Assembly (NCBI GenBank): GCA_945869735.1
Contig: CAMBPQ010000021.1
Coordinates: 1-46,112, forward strand
Length of the DNA: 46,112 bases
Source: Planctomicrobium piriforme
GTDB taxonomy: Bacteria > Planctomycetota > Planctomycetia > Pirellulales > UBA1268
Direction of reading: 5' to 3'
Shown piece after piece: positions 25,700-34,679 of this stretch. The position numbers and the translations under genes are program-made. The notes beneath the pieces were generated by a model. The model saw only the letters and a program-made list of their open reading frames with translations, searched no databases and was not told the DNA's origin. Every line of letters begins with the position of its first letter. The first letter of the stretch is position 1.

Positions 25700-27148
25700 C
25701 TACTGGGTCGAGTCGGGGCGGCCGGTGGGCGTGGGCACCGATGCGGTTCGCACTCGTGCCTCGGATGCGACGAGATAGGGCCGCTTGTATTCCGGCATGT
25801 AGCCGCGGGCACCGCGCACCGACACCTGCTGGCCGACAAGCGGCCCGAGGTTCACGCCGGGCTGCGGCGTGACGAACGCGAGTACGTTATTGCTCTCGTC
25901 GACGACGGCCCATCTGGGCGCCTCGGGACGGCGCGAGATCACGGTGGCGAGCCGGCCGCTGGCCTCCATTTGGTCGGGGGGCGTCCATGTTGGCTGGCCG
26001 CCTGCCGGCCGGCCACCGGGCAGCACCCCGGGCCGAACGGGCCGCGTTCCGAGCGAGGACAGACTCGACCACATCCCTCCCAGCCGCAGCGGTTCGGCAT
26101 CAGCCGCCGGATTCGCCGCGAGGCTCTGCTGGCGACCCTGGATCGCCTCGAATCGCGAGAGCCGGGCATCGATCGCCTGGGCGCGTGTGCGGTCGCCCTG
26201 CGCCGTCGCGCGGGTCGATGCCAGCCGTAGCCGTTCTCGCAGCGGCGCCAGGTTCCACGTCTCGCTGGGGCCGGTCACCGCCAGCGAGAGTGCCAGGTCG
26301 ATGTCGGCCAGTTCGTCTCCCGAGGCCGCGGCGGCTCCGGCGCTCACGGCCGGTGGCGGCGTCGCAGGCGTGGCTCGATCAAATACGTTCGTGCCCCGCG
26401 GCAGCCAGCCGGCCAGCAACCGGCTCATCCCACTCGGTTTTTCTTCTGGTGGCGGAGCTGCGTGTGCTGCATCAAACTCCGCGACCGCCTGGGTCACGGC
26501 GTCCCCCGCGTCACGGATCGCCTCGATCGCCTCGCCGGCGGCGGCCAGGCCGCCGCCCGGCAGTTGGTCGGTCAATGGTGCCGCTGGCGCCAGCGCCAGC
26601 GGGAGCGCGAGATCACCACCCCACGCCCAGCGAAACTCGCCCGCGGGTGGCTCGATCCGTAGCCAGTCGCCGGCATGCCGGCCCTCGGCGATTCGCACCC
26701 GCTCGATGATCGTGACCCGCTCGCCGGCCTCGAGCGCCACCTGTGTGACGTGCCGCAGGTCGTTAAGTTGCGACCCGACTCGCGCCACCGTGGCGTCGGT
26801 GACGACGATTCCCGTCGTGGGGTCGGACTTCGCCTCGGCCTGTACGTCGCGGGCGAGCACCCAGCTGAAGCCCCCCTTCACCGGCCGCACGGCACAATAG
26901 CCAGACGCGTCGATCGACCAGACCTCGACCTCGGTGCCAGCGACGAGCCGCTCAGTGGGATAGAAGTCGTCCCCGGGACCGCAGCGAAGATAGAGGTGGT
27001 CGGCGGCGACCGGCACGGTGACCGGCAGCAGCGCCGACGAACGCCCTCCCTCGTCGGCCCGTACCGCGAGGCCCGCCATCAGCGAGACGGCCACCACCGC
27101 GCAGCGTACGCCGCGGGGAAATCGTAATGCTGTGAATATGTTCATCAT
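25700..27148 (-). CDS. secreted SH3b-domain protein
   Basis: A 482-residue protein with a signal peptide (CAVVAVSLMAGLAVRADE). A bacterial SH3 module spans about 42-105 (VPVAADHLYLRCGPGDDFYP, EVEVWSIDASGYCAVRPVKG, FSWVLARDVQ), and a second related module about 110-185 (VVTDATVARVGSQLNDLRHV, GDWLRIEPPAGEFRWAWG). A long alanine- and proline-rich linker follows with helical parts (LRLASTRATAQGDRTRAQAI). Near the C-terminus a small beta domain reads VVDESNNVLAFVTPQPGVNL, LVGQQVSVRGARGYMPEYKR, PYLVASEAR. Binding to peptidoglycan or another wall polymer is the usual role of SH3b domains; no catalytic domain is present. Confidence 0.75.
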   Translation of the reverse strand: MMNIFTALRFPRGVRCAVVAVSLMAGLAVRADEGGRSSALLPVTVPVAADHLYLRCGPGDDFYPTERLVAGTEVEVWSIDASGYCAVRPVKGGFSWVLARDVQAEAKSDPTTGIVVTDATVARVGSQLNDLRHVTQVALEAGERVTIIERVRIAEGRHAGDWLRIEPPAGEFRWAWGGDLALPLALAPAAPLTDQLPGGGLAAAGEAIEAIRDAGDAVTQAVAEFDAAHAAPPPEEKPSGMSRLLAGWLPRGTNVFDRATPATPPPAVSAGAAAASGDELADIDLALSLAVTGPSETWNLAPLRERLRLASTRATAQGDRTRAQAIDARLSRFEAIQGRQQSLAANPAADAEPLRLGGMWSSLSSLGTRPVRPGVLPGGRPAGGQPTWTPPDQMEASGRLATVISRRPEAPRWAVVDESNNVLAFVTPQPGVNLGPLVGQQVSVRGARGYMPEYKRPYLVASEARVRTASVPTPTGRPDSTQ

Positions 27149-27183
27149 CGCCGCATCCGTCCGTGGACACCGGCTCCACCAAT

Positions 27184-27225
27184 AAAAAGCGCGTAGACGA
27201 GGCTTGGGCGTCCTCGTCTACGCGC
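27184..27225 (-). terminator. intrinsic terminator
   Basis: A perfect 14-bp stem (GCGCGTAGACGAGG at 27189-27202 pairing with 27212-27225) with a 9-base loop, followed on the minus strand by TTTTTATT. Orientation fits termination of minus-strand transcription coming from the floA operon, before the SH3b gene starts at 27148. Confidence 0.85.
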
Positions 27226-27490
27226 TGCGTTCGGGCCGCCGAAGCAGCCCTGCCAATCCTCTTGTAGACCAGCCGGGGCGGACGCTCAAGCCTCGAATTG
27301 AGCCTTCCGTTTCCACTCGAAAACAGCCGCTCCCAGGCCCCGCAGAGCCCCCTCTCAGCTGCGATTGTGCAGCCGGCAGGGTGGCCCGGGAAATCTGCGT
27401 CGGCTCCGTGGGCTGCGGCGAACGGCGCCAGCATCTGCATGCCAGCAGGTGGCGGGCATGGGCGTGGTGAGGGGCGGGTTGGGGTGGCGG

Positions 27491-27565
27491 CGCGTCTTCC
27501 CCGCGCTCGCGCTTGGGGCTTCCTGGCAAAAGCCCGGAGCGCGAGCGATGGGAATACGGGTGGCG
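27491..27565. repeat. palindromic repeat pair (inverted then direct)
   Basis: An inverted unit at about 27491-27528 (CCCCGCGCTCGCGCTTGGGG core followed by CTTCCTG) is followed at once by a direct unit at 27530-27565 (AAAGCCCGGAGCGCGAGCGA). The units nearly touch, so the pair can form one long hairpin. It lies 3' of the minus-strand gene ending at 27592. Confidence 0.85.
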
Positions 27566-27591
27566 AGCGCGTGACGGGAGATGGCCTTTGA

Positions 27592-28218
27592 TCACCACCG
27601 CTCAATGGGACGGTCGAGCACTTCGCGGAGGAGAATCAACTGGCGGAGGGCGAGCGGGTTTCGCAGGAGCGCCGTCAGCTCCATCGGGGAAGCCAGTGGC
27701 TGAAGCACTGGCTGACCGCCGCCGTCGAGTCCGCCCGTGGCGAGTGGTGAGTCAAGATGAGCCAAGTTCTGATCGAACGCATCGTGCACGTGCCTGGCGA
27801 CGTCGGTACCGCCGGCGAGCGTGCGGAGGTGCCGCTCGGCCACCGGCATCTCGCGCACGGCCGGCGACGGCGAGACGTCGCGACGCACCGCCACCTCACG
27901 CTGACGAGGCCGCTTGGCGGGACGCGTGGTCTGCCGTGGCAGCGCTGGCGGACCGCCCCCGGACCGCTGCAGAAACTCCTCGATCTGCCGCTCCAGTTCC
28001 GATCTCGTACCACCAGGCGCAGCAGGCCCGCCATCGGCGAGTGGTCGCTGAACCGGCCGCAGCAACTCCGGCTGCTTCGGCGCTCCCGCCCTGGCCACTT
28101 TGCGGATCACGCCGACGACCTGCGAGACAATCCAGAAGACGACAAACAACAGGGGCAGCAGCCCCTCGAGCCAGTCGAAACCGGCTGCAAAGAGCGGCAT
28201 GGCGAAGGTGGAGAACAT
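27592..28218 (-). CDS. membrane-anchored protein of unknown function in the floA operon
   Basis: A 208-residue protein. One hydrophobic segment near the N-terminus (LLPLLFVVFWIVSQVVGVI, about 20-38) is followed by a basic stretch. Then comes a short helix (ELERQIEEFLQRSGGGPPAL), a long arginine- and proline-rich linker, and a C-terminal segment LASPMELTALLRNPLALRQL ending in ILLREVLDRPIERW, which looks like a conserved amphipathic motif. It starts 18 bp after floA and is presumably translated with it, which suggests a link to flotillin-rich membrane domains; that is inference. No family name. Confidence 0.68.
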   Translation of the reverse strand: MFSTFAMPLFAAGFDWLEGLLPLLFVVFWIVSQVVGVIRKVARAGAPKQPELLRPVQRPLADGGPAAPGGTRSELERQIEEFLQRSGGGPPALPRQTTRPAKRPRQREVAVRRDVSPSPAVREMPVAERHLRTLAGGTDVARHVHDAFDQNLAHLDSPLATGGLDGGGQPVLQPLASPMELTALLRNPLALRQLILLREVLDRPIERW

Positions 28219-28236
28219 CGCTCCCTCGATTCCGTC

Positions 28237-29265
28237 TTACTGCGCCGTGGAGATCGATGGCGTCGCCGCACCGCCGGCGATCGTCCGCCGCATGTCGGTG
28301 TCGGCCTGCAGGTTCCGCAACTTGTAATAGTCGAAGATGCCGAGTTGGCCCGACGTGAGCGATTCGGCGACGGCCTTGGGCACCTCCGCCTCGGCCTGCA
28401 CGAGCCCGGCCCGGCTCTCCTCGATGCTCGCGATCATCTCCTGCTCCTTCGCCACGGCCATCGCGCGGCGGCCCTCGGCGTTGGCGCGGGCCACACGCGT
28501 GTCGGCCTCCGCCTGATCGGCCTGCAGGCGTGCGCCGATGTTGGCCCCCACGTCGATGTCGGCGATGTCGATCGACACGATCTCGAACGCGGTATTGGCG
28601 TCGAGACGGCGGGCGAGCACGGTCTTCGAGATTACGTCGGGATTTTCGAGCACGTCGGTGTGACGCTCGGCAGACCCGATCGCCGAGACGATACCCTCGC
28701 CGACGCGGGCGATGATCGTTTCCTCGGTCGCACCGCCGATGAGTTGGTAGAGGTTGGTCCGCACGGTGACCCGAGCCTTGACCTTGAGTTGGATGCCGTT
28801 CTTGGCGACGGCATCGAGCGACTCGCGGCCGCTGTTCTTGCCCGGGCAGTCGATCACCTTGGGGTAGACGCTCGTCTGGACGGCCTCGCGAACATTCCGC
28901 CCGGCGAGGTCGATGGCGGCGGCCCGCTTGAAGGTGAGTTCGGTGATCTTCGCCTTGTGGGCCGCGATTAGCGCCTGCACCACCAGCGGCACGCGGCCGC
29001 CGGCAAGATAGTGCGACTCGAGCGCCTGCGACGTCAGACCGGTCGAATCTCCGAGCCCCGCCTGCACGGCCATGATCTTGCTCCGCACGATCACGGCCGG
29101 ATTCACTTTCTTGAAGCTCATCGCCACCAGGTCGAACAGGCCGATCCCGGCCCCCGACGCGACCGACTGTACCCAGAGCCGGAGATACCGGGCGAGGATG
29201 GCGAACACGACGAGCAGGGCGAATACGCCCGCCCCGAGGACGATCAGGGTCATGAGGGGAGGCAT
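28237..29265 (-). CDS. floA: flotillin-like protein FloA
   Basis: A 342-residue protein starting at [16 protein letters not shown] (GGAG 7 bp upstream of the ATG at 29265). The N-terminal hydrophobic segment ([20 protein letters not shown]) inserts into the membrane. Then comes the family core: [37 protein letters not shown], the SPFH-like region [20 protein letters not shown] with [20 protein letters not shown] and [20 protein letters not shown], then [20 protein letters not shown]. An EA-rich coil ([20 protein letters not shown]) gives oligomerisation. FloA organises bacterial membrane microdomains. The two NfeD-type genes directly upstream are its known genomic partners. Confidence 0.93.
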   Translation of the reverse strand: MPPLMTLIVLGAGVFALLVVFAILARYLRLWVQSVASGAGIGLFDLVAMSFKKVNPAVIVRSKIMAVQAGLGDSTGLTSQALESHYLAGGRVPLVVQALIAAHKAKITELTFKRAAAIDLAGRNVREAVQTSVYPKVIDCPGKNSGRESLDAVAKNGIQLKVKARVTVRTNLYQLIGGATEETIIARVGEGIVSAIGSAERHTDVLENPDVISKTVLARRLDANTAFEIVSIDIADIDVGANIGARLQADQAEADTRVARANAEGRRAMAVAKEQEMIASIEESRAGLVQAEAEVPKAVAESLTSGQLGIFDYYKLRNLQADTDMRRTIAGGAATPSISTAQ

Positions 29266-29310
29266 CGGTCGGCTCCGGAACGTGAGACACGCGGCGAGGT
29301 GCCGCACCCC

Positions 29311-29994
29311 TTAAGACTGTTTCGGCCGGGCCCCGGAGTCAAGTTTCGTGGTGGGCGGCGTGTTTCCACCCCCTCCCTCCCGCCCAATCGCGTCGAAGTC
29401 GAATGCCTCGAGCGCCTCCTCAAGTTGCCGCGGCACTGCCGGCGGCTCGGAAGTTGGCTCAGGCACAGGGACGTCCGGCCACAACCGGATGGCCGGCAGC
29501 ACGAGGGCCTGGGCACGGACGACCAGCGCCGTCGCCTGCACACCGACGGCCTCGATCAACTCACCCCGCGTGATCGGCCCGCCCTCGCTCAGGGCGGTGT
29601 GCTCGACTCCATCGATCTCGATGCTGCCCCACGGCAAGAGATCGCTCGTGGCCCGTCCGGCCCGGCCCACGAGTTCGCGAAGGAGTACCCGCCTGTCGAC
29701 GTCGGGCACCACGTCGTCAGGTCGTGGCGGGGGCGGCAGCACTCGCCGGCCAAGCGGGGTGTGGGGAAACAACCGAAATGCACCCGCCAGCGCCAGCGGC
29801 GCCGCCACGCACGTCGCCGCGAGCACCACCGTGCCGACCCATGGCCCCTGCTCCGAGAAGGCGGTCGCGACGCCGGCGCCGAGCGCCACAACACTGAGAA
29901 ACCCGAGCACGCCGCCGGAGGGCACAAACACCTCGAGCACCATCATGCCGAGGCCGACGGCCAGAAGCGCGACAATCCAGGCGACGGCGGTCAT
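29311..29994 (-). CDS. short NfeD-type membrane protein with OB-fold domain
   Basis: A 227-residue protein sharing ATGA with the end of the larger NfeD gene, so translation is coupled. Two or three hydrophobic helices come first (VAWIVALLAVGLGMMVLEVF, GVLGFLSVVALGAGVATAF, WVGTVVLAATCVAAPLALAG). The soluble domain (ELVGRAGRATSDLLPWGSIE, GVEHTALSEGGPITRGELIE, VGVQATALVVRAQ) is the OB-fold of NfeD, a partner domain for flotillin/stomatin proteins. A 60-residue proline-, glutamate- and glycine-rich tail follows. It lacks any protease domain. Lies between the large NfeD and floA. Confidence 0.83.
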   Translation of the reverse strand: MTAVAWIVALLAVGLGMMVLEVFVPSGGVLGFLSVVALGAGVATAFSEQGPWVGTVVLAATCVAAPLALAGAFRLFPHTPLGRRVLPPPPRPDDVVPDVDRRVLLRELVGRAGRATSDLLPWGSIEIDGVEHTALSEGGPITRGELIEAVGVQATALVVRAQALVLPAIRLWPDVPVPEPTSEPPAVPRQLEEALEAFDFDAIGREGGGGNTPPTTKLDSGARPKQS

Positions 29995-32108
29995 GCGGAT
30001 GCCATCGGCCGCACGGAGATACGCCCGTCGCGGACCTCGACGACCTCGACGGCCGTTCCCGGCTCGATCAAGATCCCGTCGCTGACCACGTCGCGGATGA
30101 CGTCGCCAATCCGCGCCTTGCCGGCCGGGGCGAGCCGGGTCGTCGTCGTGCCCGACGCACCGACCAGATCGTCGGAGGCCTCGTCGATGGCGGCATCCGC
30201 CGGTGGCGGTTCGAGCAACACGTTCTTGAGAAACGGCGTGGCCGGTAGCCAGCGCCGCACGAAGATTCCCAGGAGTGTCACCCCCGCAGCCGCACCAAGG
30301 ATGCCCAAGAGCGACCATTGCATCTGGCGGATCTGGTAGTCGTTGGCCGGCAGCACGAACGATTGGCTGGCGAGCACGATCGACGCGATCACCAGCAGAC
30401 CACCACCGAGGCCGAGCACGCCGAAGCCGGGCAGCACGAAGATCTCAGCGGCCACGCACACGACGCCCGCGATGAACAGCATCACCTCGAGCCAGCCCGA
30501 CGTGCCGTTGAGGTACTGGCTCCAGAAGTAGATGATGAACGCCACCATCGACACAAACCCGCCGAAGCCAACGCCCGGGGTCTTGAGTTCGATGTATAAG
30601 CCGGCGCCGCCGATCAGGAGCAGCAGCCAGGCGAGGCTCGGGCTCGCGAGCGCCTCGAGCAGTTTGTCGGACCAGCCCGGCTCGGCCACACCGATCTCGC
30701 CATCGAGTCCGTAGGCCTTACGCACCCCCTCGGCGTCGTCGACGACGTGGGCCGCAAGCCCGAGTTCTTCGGCGCGGCGGCCATCGAGTTGCAGGGGTCC
30801 GGTGCCAATCTGCGGGCCGAGTTCCCAACTCTCGCGGTCATCCCGTGAGGCGAGCTCCTCCTCGGTGAAATAGTCGACCCGGCCTGTGCCCTGCTCGACG
30901 GCGCGGCGCACCGCTAGGCCAGGGACCACGAGCGCAGCGGGCAGCGACCAGCTCCGGTCGCGAAGTTTCGCCACCCCGCCGCGCCAGGCTGCCACCACCG
31001 ACTCGGCCTTCCGGCCGCCGATCGTGGCCGCCCCCTCGCCACCGATCACGGCGCCGGGATGCATCACGAGTTCATCGCATGCCGCCGCGACGAGGGCCGC
31101 GTCGCCACGTGCTTCCCGCGGCACGTAGGCCACGGTTCGCACGCCGCTCGGATCGAGACCGGCCAGCCAGTTGGCCAGCACGAGACTCTGCTCGGGTGAG
31201 CCACCGGCGCTGTCGATCCGCAGCCAGATGAAGTTTGCTCCATCGGCAACCGCCCGCTCGATCCGCCCACGAAGCCGTGCCACCGCCTCGGGCGTGACCG
31301 CGCCTGTGAGTGCAACACGCACCGGTTTCCAGCCACCGGCGAGCGATGGATCGGTGGCCACGTCCTGTTCGGGCACACCGAGCCCGCGGGCGAGTTCCGC
31401 TGGCGACCGGGCGAGCAGCCGGACGAACCCGAGCTCGCGGCCACGCCGACCGTCAAACGACACGGGCACCGGCCGCAACTCCTCCACTGCAAGCACTGCC
31501 ACCTTCTTCCGGAGGTCGGCGAGGCCGCGCTCCTCAACGAACTGCTCGCCGTCGTCAGTCGACACGCGGACCACACGGGCCGCCGGGTCGACAAGCGCCA
31601 CCGCCACCGCCGGGGGCACGGTCCGGCGCCGCGACGCCACCTGCGTGTAGGCAGCCCGCATGGCGTCGTCGACCACCGACTCGGCCACGTTGGCCGGGCC
31701 AAGCACCGCGTCTGGGGCCATCGCGATCTCGTCACAAGCCAGCGCCACGAGCACGGCGTGGCCAGTGGCCCCGTCGGGCAGCCAGGCCACCGTCTTCACG
31801 CCGGCGAGTCGTGGGTCGGTGAGAAACCGCGCCAACTCGAGCGACCGGCCAAAATCGCTACCGCCGGCCACCTCGCCGTCGGTCGCGTCGAATCGCAGCA
31901 CTAGCGTGCCTCTCTCCTCTGGTGCGACGCGGAGTCGCGCGAGATGACGGACCACGGCGGCCTCGACCTGCGTGTCGCGGGTGCCGGTGATCGGCAGCCG
32001 CACGGGGATCACGACCGTCGGGGCGGCGACGGCCGGCGGTCCGGCCAGAACGGCGGCCCACGTGGCGACAACGCTGATGAGCCGGCAGAAGGCGGTACCG
32101 AGCCGCAT
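29991..32108 (-). CDS. large NfeD-type protein with two ClpP-fold domains, nucleophile apparently missing
   Basis: A 705-residue protein starting at MRLGTAFCRLIS (GGAG 7 bp upstream); the signal peptide ends near PPAVAA. Two ClpP-like domains follow. The first contains GTLVLRFDATDGEVAGGSDF and ACDEIAMAPDAVLGPAN; the second has FIWLRIDSAGGSPEQSLVLA and ACDELVMHPGAVIGG. In NfeD proteases the serine lies in a YSAG-type turn just before the ACDE-like helix. Here the turns read ATGHA and ARGDA, so both appear to lack it. Five hydrophobic helices (from AWLLLLIGGAGLYIEL on) and a C-terminal OB-fold (VGASGTTTTRLAPAGKARIG, GTAVEVVEVRDGRI) complete the family layout. A scaffold partner of FloA is more likely than a protease. 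Confidence 0.85.
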   Translation of the reverse strand: MRLGTAFCRLISVVATWAAVLAGPPAVAAPTVVIPVRLPITGTRDTQVEAAVVRHLARLRVAPEERGTLVLRFDATDGEVAGGSDFGRSLELARFLTDPRLAGVKTVAWLPDGATGHAVLVALACDEIAMAPDAVLGPANVAESVVDDAMRAAYTQVASRRRTVPPAVAVALVDPAARVVRVSTDDGEQFVEERGLADLRKKVAVLAVEELRPVPVSFDGRRGRELGFVRLLARSPAELARGLGVPEQDVATDPSLAGGWKPVRVALTGAVTPEAVARLRGRIERAVADGANFIWLRIDSAGGSPEQSLVLANWLAGLDPSGVRTVAYVPREARGDAALVAAACDELVMHPGAVIGGEGAATIGGRKAESVVAAWRGGVAKLRDRSWSLPAALVVPGLAVRRAVEQGTGRVDYFTEEELASRDDRESWELGPQIGTGPLQLDGRRAEELGLAAHVVDDAEGVRKAYGLDGEIGVAEPGWSDKLLEALASPSLAWLLLLIGGAGLYIELKTPGVGFGGFVSMVAFIIYFWSQYLNGTSGWLEVMLFIAGVVCVAAEIFVLPGFGVLGLGGGLLVIASIVLASQSFVLPANDYQIRQMQWSLLGILGAAAGVTLLGIFVRRWLPATPFLKNVLLEPPPADAAIDEASDDLVGASGTTTTRLAPAGKARIGDVIRDVVSDGILIEPGTAVEVVEVRDGRISVRPMASA

Positions 32109-32187
32109 GAGTTCACTCCGGCCTTGATCAAGACAGGCAAATTCTAAGTCGCCTGCCGTAGGAGTCAAAAAAACGGTCGCTCCGCCC

Positions 32188-32193
32188 TATACT
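32188..32193 (+). promoter_or_regulatory. candidate -10 box of pyrE
   Basis: TATACT ends 7 bp before the pyrE ATG, so the transcript would be leaderless or nearly so. No ribosome site lies between. No good -35 element at 17 bp. Confidence 0.38.
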
Positions 32194-32200
32194 GCCCCTC

Positions 32201-32779
32201 ATGAGCACGCCTCCGAACACGTCGGTCACACGGCAACTCGTCGATCTCGTTGGCACGCGGGCTCTCAAGCGGGGCACGTTCCGGCTCGCCTCGGGCCGCG
32301 AGGCCAGTTTCTATCTCGATGCCAAGCAGGTTGTGCTGGATTCGCAGGGCGCCATGCTCGTGGGCCGGGCGATTCTCGAGCGTCTGCTGTCGTTCGGACC
32401 GCTGCCGCACGCCGTCGGCGGCATGGCCATCGGCGCCGATCCTGTCACCGGTGCCGTGGTCACCATGGCGGGCGTCGAGGGGCTGCCGCTCAAGGGGTTC
32501 ATGGTCCGCAAGGAAGCCAAGGGGCACGGCCTCCAGAAATACATCGAAGGCCCTGTCGAGCCGGGGCAGCGGGTGGTGATCGTGGAAGATGTGGTCACGA
32601 CCGGCGGCTCGTCGCTCCTGGCGATCGATCGGGCCGTGGAGTTTGGCCTCGTCGTGGAGCGACTGGTGGCCGTTATCGACCGCCTGGCCGGGGCCCGCGA
32701 GGCGCTCGCCGCCCGCGGCATTCCGCTCGAGGCGCTCGTCACGATCCGCGACCTTGGTATCGAACCCGACGCCGCCTGA
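32201..32779 (+). CDS. pyrE: orotate phosphoribosyltransferase
   Basis: A 192-residue enzyme converting orotate and PRPP to OMP in pyrimidine synthesis. The PRPP-binding motif VVIVEDVVTTGGSS is at 125-138, the flexible catalytic loop RKEAKGHG at 103-110, and the N-terminal FRLASGREASFYLDAKQVV at 27-45 is typical of the family. It is divergent from the NfeD gene across 92 bp. No other pyrimidine gene is adjacent. Confidence 0.95.
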   Translation: MSTPPNTSVTRQLVDLVGTRALKRGTFRLASGREASFYLDAKQVVLDSQGAMLVGRAILERLLSFGPLPHAVGGMAIGADPVTGAVVTMAGVEGLPLKGFMVRKEAKGHGLQKYIEGPVEPGQRVVIVEDVVTTGGSSLLAIDRAVEFGLVVERLVAVIDRLAGAREALAARGIPLEALVTIRDLGIEPDAA

Positions 32780-32867
32780 CGGTTGCTTGCCCCCGCCCAC
32801 CATGCGGGCATAGGCTTCCTTGCGTGGTGAGCCCGTGCGGATCGATGATTTGAAGGATTCGTGGCGC

Positions 32868-34679
32868 ATGCGGCCGATTCCAAAGACAGTGCTCGGGATG
32901 ATGGTTGCCATGGCAGCCACCGCCCTCTTCGCCGGCGCCGCGGTTCCCGTCGATGCAGAGATCGACGCACTGATCACGCAGCTCGGCAACACGGATTTCG
33001 CCGTCCGCGAGACCGCCTCCGCCAGGCTCGCGGCGCTCGGGGCTGAGGCCTCCGACGCGCTGCTCGCTGCCGCTGAGTCGAATGCCGACCTGGAGGTGGC
33101 GCTGCGGGCGAGGTGGCTCGTCGAGTCGCTACCCCTGGCGCTGGCCGACGATCCCCCCGAGGTTGCCGCCATGCTCGACCGCTTCAGGCGGAGCGACTTC
33201 AACGACCGCGTACAGATTATGCACCGGCTCTTGCGGCTCGAGGACGATATGGGCATCGAGCCGCTCGCCCGGATCGTGCGGCTGGAGCGGACCGATACGG
33301 GCTCGCGGATTGCCGCGGCGCTCCTGGCCCGGGAATGGCAGCCAGAGGATCCCGTCTGGCCGGGGCTCCGCGACCGGATCACCACCGGCCTCGGGCCGAG
33401 CGGACGGACGACCGCGCGATTGCTCCGCGCCGTCATCGACGTCTCCCGCGCCGACTCGCCCGCGGCGGCCACGCCGGCGATCGACGCGGTCGCTGCCACG
33501 ATTGCGGCGCTGGGCCCTTCAGAAGCCGAACCCGCCGCCGACGGGCCCGCGATCGAAGATCCGACCGATGCCTCACTCGGCCGGGCGAAGACGCTGTGGA
33601 TCTTCCGCCGTTGCCTGATCCAGATGCTCGTCGCGGCAGGCCGGCGCACCGAAGCCCTTGCGGAGGCCGGCAGGCTGTTCACCGCCTGCGCTGACTCTGC
33701 CTCTGAGGCGGAACTCATCGCTGCCGAACTGATCTGGCTTACCGATCACAACCTCCCGGAGGCGGTCGACCTCCTGGCCGAGCGGCTCGCGGTCGACGAC
33801 GTCGACTTTCAGCCCCTCGTCGGCTACTCAGCCGCGGTAGCCTGGCGCCGCCGCGGCGACGAGGCGCACGCTGTGATCCTCGCCGAACGTGCCCATGCCC
33901 GGCTCAGCGACGAAGCGGCAGACGCGAGCCGGCGGCTGCAGGCCGCTATGCTCCTGGCCCGCTGGGGGGCGGCCGACTGGTCGCATCGCGAATACACCGC
34001 GCTCATCGACGATCCGGAGACACCGGTGGGCGAGTTCGCCCTCGCCGGCATTCTCTGCGCCGAGTTTCTGAACGAACAGCAACGCCATGCCGAGGCGGCC
34101 GCCCTGCTCCACCGCGTGCTCGACGGCCGCGAGGGGGAAGACATGGATCAGATTCTGATGCGGCTCGAGCGGGATCCGCGGGCGATGCGGTCGCGGATGC
34201 TTTTTTTTGGCTCCCGTGCGCAGGCCGTCAGCGGCAATGCCGCCGAGGAACGCCGGCTGCTCGAGGAGTCGCTGCGGGCCTACAGCAAGGACGTCGACTC
34301 GCTGATCGCCTGCTACCACCTCTCCGCTGGCTCGGCAGAGCGCCGTGCCGAGGCCAAGGCGCGGGTCGCCCGTGCGCTCGAGCAGATCGACGAGGAGATC
34401 CAGGCGCTGCCCGACGACGCCAACGGCTACAACGAATACGCCTGGCTCGTCGCCAACACGGAGGGCGACATCCGCAAGGCTATCCGCTATTCGAAGCGGT
34501 CGCTCGAGCACGCGTTCGACACCTCGAGTTATCTCGACACGCTCGCGCACTGCCGTGCCGCCGCGGGTGACCTGCGGGCGGCGGTCCGCACGCAGCTGCT
34601 CGCGATGCGTCAGGAGCCTCACAACCCCGCGATTCGCCGTAACCTCGCACAATTCGAAAAAGCCTTGGCCGAGCAATGA
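32868..34679 (+). CDS. secreted HEAT/TPR-repeat protein, unknown function
   Basis: A 603-residue protein from the ATG at 32868, which gives a signal peptide at once (TVLGMMVAMAATALFAGAAV); a start 48 bp upstream is possible. Residues 20-75 resemble a HEAT-type repeat (LITQLGNTDFAVRETASARL, LEVALRARWLVESLPLALAD). From about 190 on, helical repeats of TPR character continue: LIAAELIWLTDHNLPEAVDL, LILGERAH-like segments, and near the C-terminus YNEYAWLVANTEGDIRKAIR with DTLAHCRAAAGDLRAAVRTQ, a typical TPR pair. No enzyme motif. It overlaps the hydrolase gene by ATGA, so the two proteins are made together. Confidence 0.72.
   Translation: MRPIPKTVLGMMVAMAATALFAGAAVPVDAEIDALITQLGNTDFAVRETASARLAALGAEASDALLAAAESNADLEVALRARWLVESLPLALADDPPEVAAMLDRFRRSDFNDRVQIMHRLLRLEDDMGIEPLARIVRLERTDTGSRIAAALLAREWQPEDPVWPGLRDRITTGLGPSGRTTARLLRAVIDVSRADSPAAATPAIDAVAATIAALGPSEAEPAADGPAIEDPTDASLGRAKTLWIFRRCLIQMLVAAGRRTEALAEAGRLFTACADSASEAELIAAELIWLTDHNLPEAVDLLAERLAVDDVDFQPLVGYSAAVAWRRRGDEAHAVILAERAHARLSDEAADASRRLQAAMLLARWGAADWSHREYTALIDDPETPVGEFALAGILCAEFLNEQQRHAEAAALLHRVLDGREGEDMDQILMRLERDPRAMRSRMLFFGSRAQAVSGNAAEERRLLEESLRAYSKDVDSLIACYHLSAGSAERRAEAKARVARALEQIDEEIQALPDDANGYNEYAWLVANTEGDIRKAIRYSKRSLEHAFDTSSYLDTLAHCRAAAGDLRAAVRTQLLAMRQEPHNPAIRRNLAQFEKALAEQ

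Larger units (their letters stand above)
27149..27591. other. 443-bp intergenic region
   Basis: The longest gap between intact genes. It holds the intrinsic terminator at 27184-27225 and an inverted/direct pair of the palindromic repeat at 27491-27565. The stretch 27226-27490 contains no frame that resembles a protein on either strand and no tRNA, SRP, tmRNA or RNase P motif that I can see. Because it lies just upstream of a minus-strand terminator, it could be an untranslated 3' leader of the floA operon or a small RNA; this is open. Confidence 0.5.

Noticed and set aside
25554-25778. A 74-residue plus frame starting MYRRLEGGKSLVAL
   Set aside because: It begins inside the second dispersed repeat and runs into the antisense of the SH3b gene; no ribosome site. 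Treated as repeat sequence, not a gene.
27298-27598. Open frames of 90-130 residues in the 443-bp gap
   Set aside because: They run through the repeat pair and the terminator region, have Arg/Pro/Ser-rich content and no consistent codon bias; regarded as non-coding.
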